A DNA stretch of 14,883 nucleotides from Lachnospiraceae bacterium UBA3845 (GTDB lineage Bacteria; Bacillota; Clostridia; Lachnospirales; Lachnospiraceae), in assembly GCA_002392705.1 (NCBI GenBank), contig DGHP01000023.1, forward strand, positions 13,703 to 28,585. Direction: 5' to 3'. The position numbers were made by a program, and so were the translations under genes. Every line of letters begins with the position of its first letter. Position 1 is the first letter of the stretch. Below, piece after piece: positions 6,821-14,883 of this stretch. The notes beneath the pieces were generated by a model that saw only the letters and a list, made by a program, of their open reading frames with translations, ran no database searches and was not told the origin of the DNA.

Positions 6821-6850
6821 AGGCGTATTGCCCTGAGAATACGCCTTTTT
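6821..6850 (+). terminator. Terminator-like hairpin inside the topA leader (possible attenuator)
   Basis: A perfect 9-bp stem, AGGCGTATT (6821-6829) and AATACGCCT (6838-6846), with an 8-nt loop is followed at once by TTTT and then AAG. It lies between the predicted promoter and the topA SD, 26 nt before the ATG. There is no + strand gene upstream for it to terminate, since comM runs the other way. It is thus either an attenuator for topA or the end of a short RNA. Confidence 0.75.
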
Positions 6851-6876
6851 AAGATAACAGACGGAGATAGTTGTTC

Positions 6877-8982
6877 ATGGCAAGATATCTTGTAATCGTG
6901 GAATCACCGACCAAGGTCAAAACAATCCGCAAATTCCTTGGATCAAACTATGTGGTTATGGCTTCCGCGGGGCATGTGCGCGACCTTCCCAAGAGCCAGC
7001 TCGGTTTTGATCCGGAGAATGATTACGAACCGAAATATATAACAATCCGCGGAAAAGGGGAGATTCTGGCGGCACTCAGGAAGGAAGTGAAGAAGGCCGA
7101 CAAGGTCTTTCTGGCGACTGACCCTGACCGGGAGGGGGAAGCGATCTCCTGGCATCTGATTGCTGCCCTGAATCCGGATCCGAAGAAAACCTACCGCATT
7201 ACCTTTAACGAGATAACAAAAAGCGCGGTAAAGGAAGCGCTCAAACATCCCAGGCAGATCGACATGGATATGGTGGACGCCCAGCAGACGCGCCGGATCG
7301 TCGACCGGATGGTCGGCTACCGCATCAGCCCGCTTCTCTGGAAAAAGATCAAGCGAGGCCTGTCCGCCGGCCGGGTACAGTCCGTTGCCCTGCGGATCAT
7401 CGCGGACCGGGAACAGGAAATCAACGATTTTGTTCCGGCGGAATACTGGTCCCTGGACGCGGAATTCGAAGCTGCGGGCATGAAAAAGCCTCTTGCGGCT
7501 CAGTTCTACGGCGTTATGAAAGATGGGAAAGCCGTTAAGACAGTACTTAAGAACAGCGAAGAGGTCAGCCGCGTCCTTGCCGGACTCGGGGAGCAGCCGT
7601 CCTGCAGGGCTGTCAGCGTCAGAAGAGGAGAACGAACCAGAAAAGCGCCGCTTCCCTTCACAACCAGCACCCTGCAGCAGGAGGCTTCGCGGGCTCTGAA
7701 TTTTTCCACCCAGAAGACCATGCGCCTGGCACAGCAGCTCTATGAAGGCATCGATCTGAAGGACGAAGGAACGGTCGGCCTGATCACTTACCTGAGAACG
7801 GACTCCACAAGGATATCGGAGGAGGCGGATAAAGCGGCCCGGGAATACATCGGAAAAAGCTACGGTGAAAACTATCTCGGCGAATCCGTCGGGCAGAAGA
7901 AGGGCACAGGCCATATACAGGATGCCCACGAAGCGATCCGTCCGTCCGATATCAGCCGGACGCCTGATCTGGTGAAGGATGCCATGTCGAGAGACCTGTT
8001 CCGGCTTTACCAGCTGATCTGGAAGAGATTCACGGCAAGCCGCATGGCGCCTGCCAGGTATGAGACCCTTCAGATCCGGATCCAGGCAGGGGACAGTTAT
8101 CTCTTTACAGCCGGAGCCGGCAGGCTGGAATTTGACGGTTACCGGAAGGTGTACGCGGAAGCGGAGGAGGAAGAGAAAGCCTCCGGCTATCCCGCGGGAA
8201 GCCTGGAGGAGGGGGAGAGCCTGACTCTGAAAAAGCTGGATCCAGGGCAGCATTTCACCCAGCCCCCGGCCCATTATACCGAGGCCTCGCTGGTAAAGAC
8301 ACTGGAAGAACTGGGGATCGGACGCCCGTCGACTTACGCGCCGACGATCACGACCCTCCTGGCCCGCCATTATATAACCAAAGAGAAAAAGAATCTCTAT
8401 ATCACTGAGCTTGGCGACGCAGTGAACAATATCATGAAGAGTTCCTTCCCTGAGATTGACAATGTCCAGTTTACTGCCTACATGGAGTCCATGCTGGATT
8501 CCGTGGCGGAGGGAAAGACGCAGTGGAAGCAGATCGTGCGCAATTTTTATCCGGATCTGGACCGGGAAGTGACGGAAGCTGAGCAGAGGCTGGATAAAGT
8601 ATCCATTGAGGATGAGAAGACCGATGTCATCTGTGAGAACTGCGGACGGAACATGGTCATCAAATATGGCCCCCACGGGAAATTCCTGGCCTGTCCGGGA
8701 TTTCCGGACTGCCGCAACACGAAGCCCTATTTTGAGAAGGCCGGGGTGAAATGCCCCAGATGCGGACAGGAAATCGTCCTGAGAAGGTCAAAGAAGGGCA
8801 GACGCTTCTACGGCTGCGAGAATCCGGAGTGCGACTTTATATCCTGGCAGAAGCCGTCCGGCATAAGCTGCCCCCAGTGCGGCAGCTATATGGTGGAGCG
8901 GGGCGCGAAGCTGGTCTGCGCGAACAGTTCCTGCGGCTTCAGCATGCCGAAGGAAACCCGGGAAGCATCTTCCGCCTCCTGA
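6877..8982 (+). CDS. topA: DNA topoisomerase I (type IA)
   Basis: A 701-residue type IA topoisomerase that relaxes negative supercoils. The TOPRIM domain has E9 (VIVESPTK) and DPDREGE (residues 82-88) for Mg binding. GYRISPLLWKKI and the SAGRVQSVALR segment follow. The catalytic tyrosine is Y305 in GLITYLRTDSTR, and the core continues through SLVKTLEELGIGRPSTYAPT. The C-terminus (about 586-690) holds three zinc-ribbon units built on CxxC pairs (CENC, CPRC, CPQC, each with a matching C-x4-5-C). The ATG at 6877 has GGAG at 6863-6866; a TTG two codons upstream is less likely. The gene has its own promoter and a hairpin leader. In Bacillus dprA-topA is followed by trmFO and the codV-clpQY-codY cluster; here codY follows topA directly. 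No clear terminator follows topA. Confidence 0.97.
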   Translation: MARYLVIVESPTKVKTIRKFLGSNYVVMASAGHVRDLPKSQLGFDPENDYEPKYITIRGKGEILAALRKEVKKADKVFLATDPDREGEAISWHLIAALNPDPKKTYRITFNEITKSAVKEALKHPRQIDMDMVDAQQTRRIVDRMVGYRISPLLWKKIKRGLSAGRVQSVALRIIADREQEINDFVPAEYWSLDAEFEAAGMKKPLAAQFYGVMKDGKAVKTVLKNSEEVSRVLAGLGEQPSCRAVSVRRGERTRKAPLPFTTSTLQQEASRALNFSTQKTMRLAQQLYEGIDLKDEGTVGLITYLRTDSTRISEEADKAAREYIGKSYGENYLGESVGQKKGTGHIQDAHEAIRPSDISRTPDLVKDAMSRDLFRLYQLIWKRFTASRMAPARYETLQIRIQAGDSYLFTAGAGRLEFDGYRKVYAEAEEEEKASGYPAGSLEEGESLTLKKLDPGQHFTQPPAHYTEASLVKTLEELGIGRPSTYAPTITTLLARHYITKEKKNLYITELGDAVNNIMKSSFPEIDNVQFTAYMESMLDSVAEGKTQWKQIVRNFYPDLDREVTEAEQRLDKVSIEDEKTDVICENCGRNMVIKYGPHGKFLACPGFPDCRNTKPYFEKAGVKCPRCGQEIVLRRSKKGRRFYGCENPECDFISWQKPSGISCPQCGSYMVERGAKLVCANSSCGFSMPKETREASSAS

Positions 8983-9010
8983 GTGGAGTGTCCGGAATGA
9001 CTAAAAAATA

Positions 9011-9023
9011 GGGGAACTTCCCC
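9011..9023. other. Perfect 13-bp palindrome after topA
   Basis: GGGGAACTTCCCC lies 28 bp after the topA stop. There is no T-run, so it is not a standard terminator. It may be an operator-like site or an RNA-stabilising stem; it lies 33 bp upstream of the codY -35 box. Confidence 0.4.
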
Positions 9024-9055
9024 GGAAATAGACTGGAAAAAACTGGAAATGTGTA

Positions 9056-9084
9056 TTGAATTCAAGCAACTCGTATGATAGAAT
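9056..9084 (+). promoter_or_regulatory. Sigma-A-type promoter of codY
   Basis: TTGAAT (9056-9061), 17-bp spacer, TAGAAT (9079-9084). The predicted start near 9091 gives a leader of about 280 nt before the codY ATG. Confidence 0.7.
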
Positions 9085-9106
9085 GCACCTATAACTCGGC
9101 CGGATC

Positions 9107-9169
9107 GATTGTTCTGGATCCTGATTCGTTCTGGCTCCGCACTGCATGCGCAGTACGGGCCAGAATTTT
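9107..9169 (+). promoter_or_regulatory. Structured codY leader: tandem repeat plus terminator-like hairpin
   Basis: GATTGTTCTGGATCCT (9107-9122) is followed directly by a near-repeat, GATTCGTTCTGGCTCCG (9123-9139). The second copy forms a stem of about 15 bp: TTCTGGC (9129-9135) with GCCAGAA (9159-9165), CCG with CGG, and ACTGC (9141-9145) with GCAGT (9150-9154) around an ATGC loop. TTTT follows at 9166-9169. The 3' arm could instead pair with TTCTGG of the first repeat, and GGATC/GATCC (9102-9121) makes a small competing stem. This layout fits an attenuator, though the U-run is short. The rest of the leader (9170-9358) shows no riboswitch I recognise. Confidence 0.5.
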
Positions 9170-9370
9170 CATATGCCTTTCTTTTCAGAACAGGTTTCCG
9201 GCAGTGTGGGTTCAGACCGGGCAGCGGCTCTGTATATATGGGGTATGCGGGACTGCGCGCGGCAGGTTGGGAGATTGTCCGCTATACATCGCGGGGAGAT
9301 GCAGGACACAGATCACCTACAGTTATACCCGTAATGATGACAGTTTTTCTGCTTTTACAGGAGGCCGTGT

Positions 9371-10153
9371 ATGAGCGTACAACTTCTTGACAAGACAAGG
9401 AAGATCGGACAGCTGCTGCATAATAATAATTCCAGCAAGGTTGTCTTCAATGATATCTGCGGGATTATGACCCAGATCCTGGATTCCAATGTCCTGGTGA
9501 TCAGCCGCAAGGGCAAGGTTCTTGGCGTCAGCATTTCGGATCATGTGGAAGAACTGACCCAGATGATTGTGGACCGGATCGGGAATTTTATAGATCCCAT
9601 GCTCAATGAACGTTTTCTTTCCATTCTCTCGACAAAGGAGAACGTGAACCTGGAGACGCTTGGATTCACGGGGGAGAACCTTCACCGCTATCAGGCGATC
9701 GTGAACCCGATCGAGATCGCGGGCGAGCGCCTCGGAACCGTTTTTATGTACCGTACGGAAAAGCCCTATGAGATCGATGACATCATCCTGAGCGAGTACG
9801 GAACCACGGTTGTCGGGCTTGAGATGATGCGGTCCCTGAATGAGGAAAATGCGGAGGAGAACCGCAGAATCCAGATTGTAAAGAGCGCGATCAATACCCT
9901 GAGCTATTCGGAACTGGAAGCGATCGTGCATATCTTCAATGAGCTGAACGGTTCGGAAGGCGTTCTGGTCGCCAGCAAGATCGCGGACCGCGTCGGGATT
10001 ACCAGATCCGTGATCGTGAACGCCCTGCGCAAGTTCGAGAGCGCGGGCGTAATAGAGTCGAAGTCATCCGGCATGAAGGGAACCTACATCAAGGTCCTGA
10101 ACGAAGCCGTGTATGATCAGCTTGATGAGATTAAGAGACAGAGAAAGATGTGA
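9371..10153 (+). CDS. codY: GTP-sensing global transcriptional repressor CodY
   Basis: 260 residues, the usual CodY length. The N-terminal GAF domain (about 1-155) includes ILDSNVLVISRKGKVLGVSI and GERLGTVFMYR, and ends LSEYGTTVVGLEMMR. A linker helix (about 155-178) precedes the C-terminal winged helix-turn-helix, with LSYSELEAIVHIFNEL (177-192), LVASKIADRVGITRSVIVNA (199-218) and GMKGTYIKVLN (234-244). The DNA-binding region is almost identical to that of B. subtilis CodY; the GAF part is more diverged. CodY represses nutrient-scavenging and amino-acid genes when branched-chain amino acids (and GTP in Bacillus) are high. The SD AGGAGG (9359-9364) is 6 nt from the ATG. The gene is single, with its own promoter, long leader and terminator. 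Confidence 0.97.
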   Translation: MSVQLLDKTRKIGQLLHNNNSSKVVFNDICGIMTQILDSNVLVISRKGKVLGVSISDHVEELTQMIVDRIGNFIDPMLNERFLSILSTKENVNLETLGFTGENLHRYQAIVNPIEIAGERLGTVFMYRTEKPYEIDDIILSEYGTTVVGLEMMRSLNEENAEENRRIQIVKSAINTLSYSELEAIVHIFNELNGSEGVLVASKIADRVGITRSVIVNALRKFESAGVIESKSSGMKGTYIKVLNEAVYDQLDEIKRQRKM

Positions 10154-10160
10154 AGAAGCG

Positions 10161-10185
10161 GCCGGGCCTTTTGGCCCGGCTTTTT
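10161..10185 (+). terminator. Intrinsic terminator of codY
   Basis: A perfect 8-bp stem GCCGGGCC/GGCCCGGC (10161-10180) with a TTTT loop is followed by TTTTT. It starts 8 bp after the codY stop. Confidence 0.95.
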
Positions 10186-10298
10186 CCATTATAAGCGTGG
10201 ATGCGATCAAAAAAGTGAAAAATTCAAATAACAGGAGAATTTTGAAGAAAAACAGAGCAAAATGACAAAAATGAGGGATATGCAGGAATACACAGGAC

Positions 10299-10326
10299 TT
10301 GCATATTCTTATTTTTTTGCTATGAT
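10299..10326 (+). promoter_or_regulatory. Sigma-A-type promoter of groES-groEL
   Basis: TTGCAT (10299-10304), 16-bp spacer, TATGAT (10321-10326). The expected start near 10333 places the CIRCE operator at the very beginning of the transcript. Confidence 0.8.
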
Positions 10327-10338
10327 AGGTAACGTGAT

Positions 10339-10365
10339 TTAGCACTCAATTTTGATGAGTGCTAA
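10339..10365. promoter_or_regulatory. CIRCE operator (HrcA binding site)
   Basis: TTAGCACTC, 9 bp, GAGTGCTAA: both arms are the perfect consensus CIRCE arms. HrcA binds this site and represses chaperone genes at normal temperature. It lies just downstream of the groES promoter. Confidence 0.98.
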
Positions 10366-10381
10366 TAAATGAAAGAGATAA

Positions 10382-10699
<318 letters not shown>

Positions 10700-10757
10700 A
10701 AAAGACAGACTGCTTTCCGTAATTCTGCGTCTGGCAGCTATATCATTTTATACGTAA

Positions 10758-12395
<1,638 letters not shown>

Positions 12396-12439
12396 TTCCC
12401 TTCCGGTCACCGGAATACCGTTTCATAAAGCAGTTTGAA

Positions 12440-12472
12440 TATCCCCCGGTTTCGGCCGGGGGATACTTTTTT
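12440..12472 (+). terminator. Intrinsic terminator of groES-groEL
   Basis: A perfect 10-bp stem TATCCCCCGG/CCGGGGGATA (12440-12465) with a 6-nt loop is followed by CTTTTTT. It lies 45 bp after the groEL stop. Confidence 0.95.
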
Positions 12473-12616
12473 CCTGGCAATTGCTGACGCAGGGCGGCAT
12501 TGCCTGCCCGCAGCGCCCAGGCCGCCGGAATCTTAGAGGATCTGCCGCTTTCATATGCCGTAATCCGGATGCGGCTGTCAGGGACTCCCGGCAGCGAACG
12601 GCTTCGGATAAGCTAC

Positions 12617-12645
12617 TTGAAAATTGTGCCTCAGCTTTTTATAAT
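12617..12645 (+). promoter_or_regulatory. Strong sigma-A-type promoter of the 12753-14167 pair
   Basis: TTGAAA (12617-12622), 17-bp spacer, perfect TATAAT (12640-12645). The rest of the groEL-to-12753 gap holds a small bulged stem at 12492-12509 and a perfect palindrome TCCCTGCCAGGGA (12725-12737) just before the SD. Confidence 0.82.
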
Positions 12646-12752
12646 AAGAGAGATTGCGGCTGCTTTCAGGACCGGGAGCGGTCTTCCGGCAGCAGCTGTG
12701 AATGCATTGAACACGCATAAGCGTTCCCTGCCAGGGATCGAAAGGAAAGTGC

Positions 12753-13631
12753 ATGACGGAAGAAGAAGAACGCATAGAGATGGAGCTGCGCAGGCAGGAC
12801 AGACAGAGGGCGCGGCAGGAGGAATGGGAGAAGATCAAAAGTCTTGGCTGGGGTGCCAGAATCGGCTATTTCTGGGACTACTACAAGTTTGTGCTCGTCA
12901 TCCTTATTTTTGTGATCGTCAGCATAAGCATTGTCCGGACGATGATTATCGGTTCCATGACGGATATGATCCTGGAGGTATCGGTTCTGAACACGGACAC
13001 GCTGGCTTCGGATGCCGCCCTGCTCAGAGAGGATTTCGTGGAATATCTCGGAGGCCTCGGGAAGCATGAAGAGATCCAGATCGATACCTCCGTGAATGTG
13101 GTGGAGAATGCCCGCTCCCAGGCCGATATGATGGGAGATATGAAGCTGACGGTCTTTGCGGCGGCCGGTGAGCTGGATGTATGCCTGGCTCCGGAGAATA
13201 TCATGATCTATCTCCAGAAAAAAGGCATGTTCCGCTCCTGGGACGACCTGCTGACAGAAGAACAGCGTTCCTTATGGGCCCCGGAGTTTTATATGTGCCC
13301 GGATCCGGACCAGAAGGCTCTGACGGATCAGGCGCTGGGAACTGGCGGAGAGAGTGAAAAAGATCCGCAGGAAGAGGGTCCGGACAGCGCTTCGGCAGCG
13401 GATTCGGATGAAGGGGACGGGAAGGCAGATTCCTTTAAATCCCGGGAGCATATCTACGGAATCAGGGTGGATGAGAACGGAATCCTGGACAACTATATCT
13501 TCTATGGGGAAGAACCGGTCTACCTGTGCGTTGCGGGGAATACAAGGCATGAGGATACGGTCCGGACATTTTTGGAGTTTATGAAAGGCGTTCCCGCGGG
13601 CAGCGCGCAGGAGGAACAGTCTGAAGCGTAA
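12753..13631 (+). CDS. Uncharacterised single-pass membrane protein
   Basis: 292 residues with no named function that I can recognise. The N-terminal 35 residues are highly charged and helical (EEEERIEMELRRQDRQRARQ). The motif GYFWDYYK (38-45) stands just before one transmembrane helix (about 46-67). Lachnospiraceae have many uncharacterised proteins with a YFWDYYK-like motif before a single membrane helix. The remaining 225 residues should be extracytoplasmic, the charged N-terminus being inside. A segment LTVFAAAGELDVCLAPENI (132-150) resembles a solute-binding-type alpha/beta fold, but this is a guess. An acidic low-complexity insert spans about 196-230. There is no signal peptidase site or lipobox. 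SD AAAGGAAA (12741-12748). It is first in an apparent two-gene operon with the next gene 26 bp away. Confidence 0.85.
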   Translation: MTEEEERIEMELRRQDRQRARQEEWEKIKSLGWGARIGYFWDYYKFVLVILIFVIVSISIVRTMIIGSMTDMILEVSVLNTDTLASDAALLREDFVEYLGGLGKHEEIQIDTSVNVVENARSQADMMGDMKLTVFAAAGELDVCLAPENIMIYLQKKGMFRSWDDLLTEEQRSLWAPEFYMCPDPDQKALTDQALGTGGESEKDPQEEGPDSASAADSDEGDGKADSFKSREHIYGIRVDENGILDNYIFYGEEPVYLCVAGNTRHEDTVRTFLEFMKGVPAGSAQEEQSEA

Positions 13632-13657
13632 GATTTTCAGGAAAGGGTTGGTGTATC

Positions 13658-14167
13658 ATGAATGATCTGTATCAGGAGATTCTGGTGAAGAAAAAAGCGT
13701 CCGCGAAGGATACAGCGCTGAAGATTCTGGTGATCGCGGTGACCGTGCTCATGCTGGCGGCAGGCGTGCTGCTTTTCACGCCCCTGCTTCTGGTCGGCGC
13801 GATCCTGTGTTTTGTTGATTTTTATTTCCTGCTTCCCCAGTTTGACCTGGAATATGAGTATCTCTATGTGAACGGGGATATCGATGTGGATAAGATCATG
13901 TCCAAGAGCCGCAGGAAGAAAGTGGCCTCCTTCTCAAAGGATAATCTCGAGGTCATGGCTCCCACCGGCTCCGCGGTCCTGAATGATTATATGAGCGGAT
14001 GCAAGATTGAGGATTATTCCAGCGGAGAGGAAAATGCCAGAACCTGGACGCTTGTGTACAGCGGCGACAAGAACAAGACCGCTGTGATTCTGGAACTTCC
14101 GGATGAACTGTCGGAAGATATGCGCCGCTACGCACCCCGCAAGGTTTACCTCAGACAGTTCGCCTGA
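13658..14167 (+). CDS. Small two-helix membrane protein (possibly DUF6106 family)
   Basis: 169 residues. The start MNDLYQEILVKKKAS leads into two hydrophobic helices (about 20-40 and 42-60) separated by a proline, then a soluble C-terminal domain of about 105 residues on the cytoplasmic side. The region YLYVNGDIDVDKIMSKSRRK (68-87) recalls PH-like bacterial membrane domains, where a strand pair is followed by a basic patch. From memory it resembles proteins filed under DUF6106, found in Clostridia next to guaB or groEL, but I could not check this. An SD-like GGAAAGGG (13640-13647) precedes the ATG. It lies 26 bp after the preceding membrane protein, so both are probably expressed together and might interact. 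No clear terminator separates it from guaB. Function unknown. Confidence 0.82.
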   Translation: MNDLYQEILVKKKASAKDTALKILVIAVTVLMLAAGVLLFTPLLLVGAILCFVDFYFLLPQFDLEYEYLYVNGDIDVDKIMSKSRRKKVASFSKDNLEVMAPTGSAVLNDYMSGCKIEDYSSGEENARTWTLVYSGDKNKTAVILELPDELSEDMRRYAPRKVYLRQFA

Positions 14168-14235
14168 GCTTTCGTCCGGGCCGTTTATTGGTTAATCTGC
14201 TGTCTCCTGCGGGCCGATGAGGGCGGATGTTTGAA

Positions 14236-14264
14236 TTGCGCAGGACCTCTATCTTTGCTATAAT
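14236..14264 (+). promoter_or_regulatory. Sigma-A-type promoter of guaB
   Basis: TTGCGC (14236-14241), 17-bp spacer, perfect TATAAT (14259-14264). The expected start near 14271 gives a leader of about 140 nt. Confidence 0.75.
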
Positions 14265-14287
14265 GCAAAAAATATAGCCAGCTTTTA

Positions 14288-14883
<596 letters not shown>

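Noticed and set aside
9091..9370. T-box riboswitch in the codY leader
   Set aside because: No AGGGTGG-type T-box sequence and no matching specifier stem was found.
9109..9390. 93-residue + strand frame across the codY leader
   Set aside because: It overlaps the codY start, crosses strong RNA stems, and has no SD or conserved motif.
10226..10250. CodY-box-like sequence (AATTTTGAAGAAAAA) upstream of groES
   Set aside because: About five mismatches to AATTTTCNGAAAATT in an AT-rich stretch; not distinguishable from chance.
12492..12509. Bulged stem after the groEL terminator as a second terminator
   Set aside because: No T-run follows, and the terminator at 12440-12472 is already sufficient.

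Overview
The window looks like a chromosomal segment of a Lachnospiraceae-type member of Clostridia. The evidence is a single strong CodY, a CIRCE-controlled groES-groEL pair, RNase J, dprA/topA/codY close together, and two small membrane proteins of the sort that recur in Lachnospiraceae. Base composition is moderately GC-rich with good Shine-Dalgarno (SD) sites and sigma-A-like promoters. This is core-genome content: no phage, integrase, intact transposase, CRISPR array, tRNA or rRNA was found.

Layout. 1-2650 (+): the 3' end of an RNase J gene, then a probable tRNA wobble-uridine modification pair, trmR (SAM methyltransferase) and a U32-family trhP. The unit ends at an intrinsic terminator (2790-2820). 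2651-2997 is a convergent intergenic region packed with inverted repeats, one of them MITE-like. 2998-6188 (-): dprA and comM, two genes of DNA uptake and recombination, separated by an odd 314-bp gap. A near-identical 18-bp direct repeat lies on either side of this pair. 6189-6876 is a divergent intergenic region holding about five copies of a 40-bp purine-rich tandem repeat, then the topA promoter and a terminator-like hairpin in the topA leader. 6877-8982 (+) is topA. 9371-10153 (+) is codY, with its own promoter and a roughly 280-nt structured leader. 10299-12472 (+) is the heat-shock operon groES-groEL, with a perfect CIRCE operator and a strong terminator. 12617-14167 (+) is a promoter and two uncharacterised membrane proteins. 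14236-14883 (+) is the guaB promoter, a structured leader and the first 156 codons of guaB.

How the genes relate. TrmR and TrhP probably act in sequence on U34 of tRNA (hydroxylation, then methylation). ComM and DprA both handle incoming single-stranded DNA in natural transformation. CodY is known in Bacillus to sense branched-chain amino acids and GTP; guaB, 4 kb downstream, is the committed step to GTP.

The least explained material is non-coding: the 40-bp minisatellite, the direct repeats bracketing comM-dprA, the hairpin cluster after trhP, and the structured leaders of topA, codY and guaB. I did not see convincing evidence of a wholly new multi-gene system.
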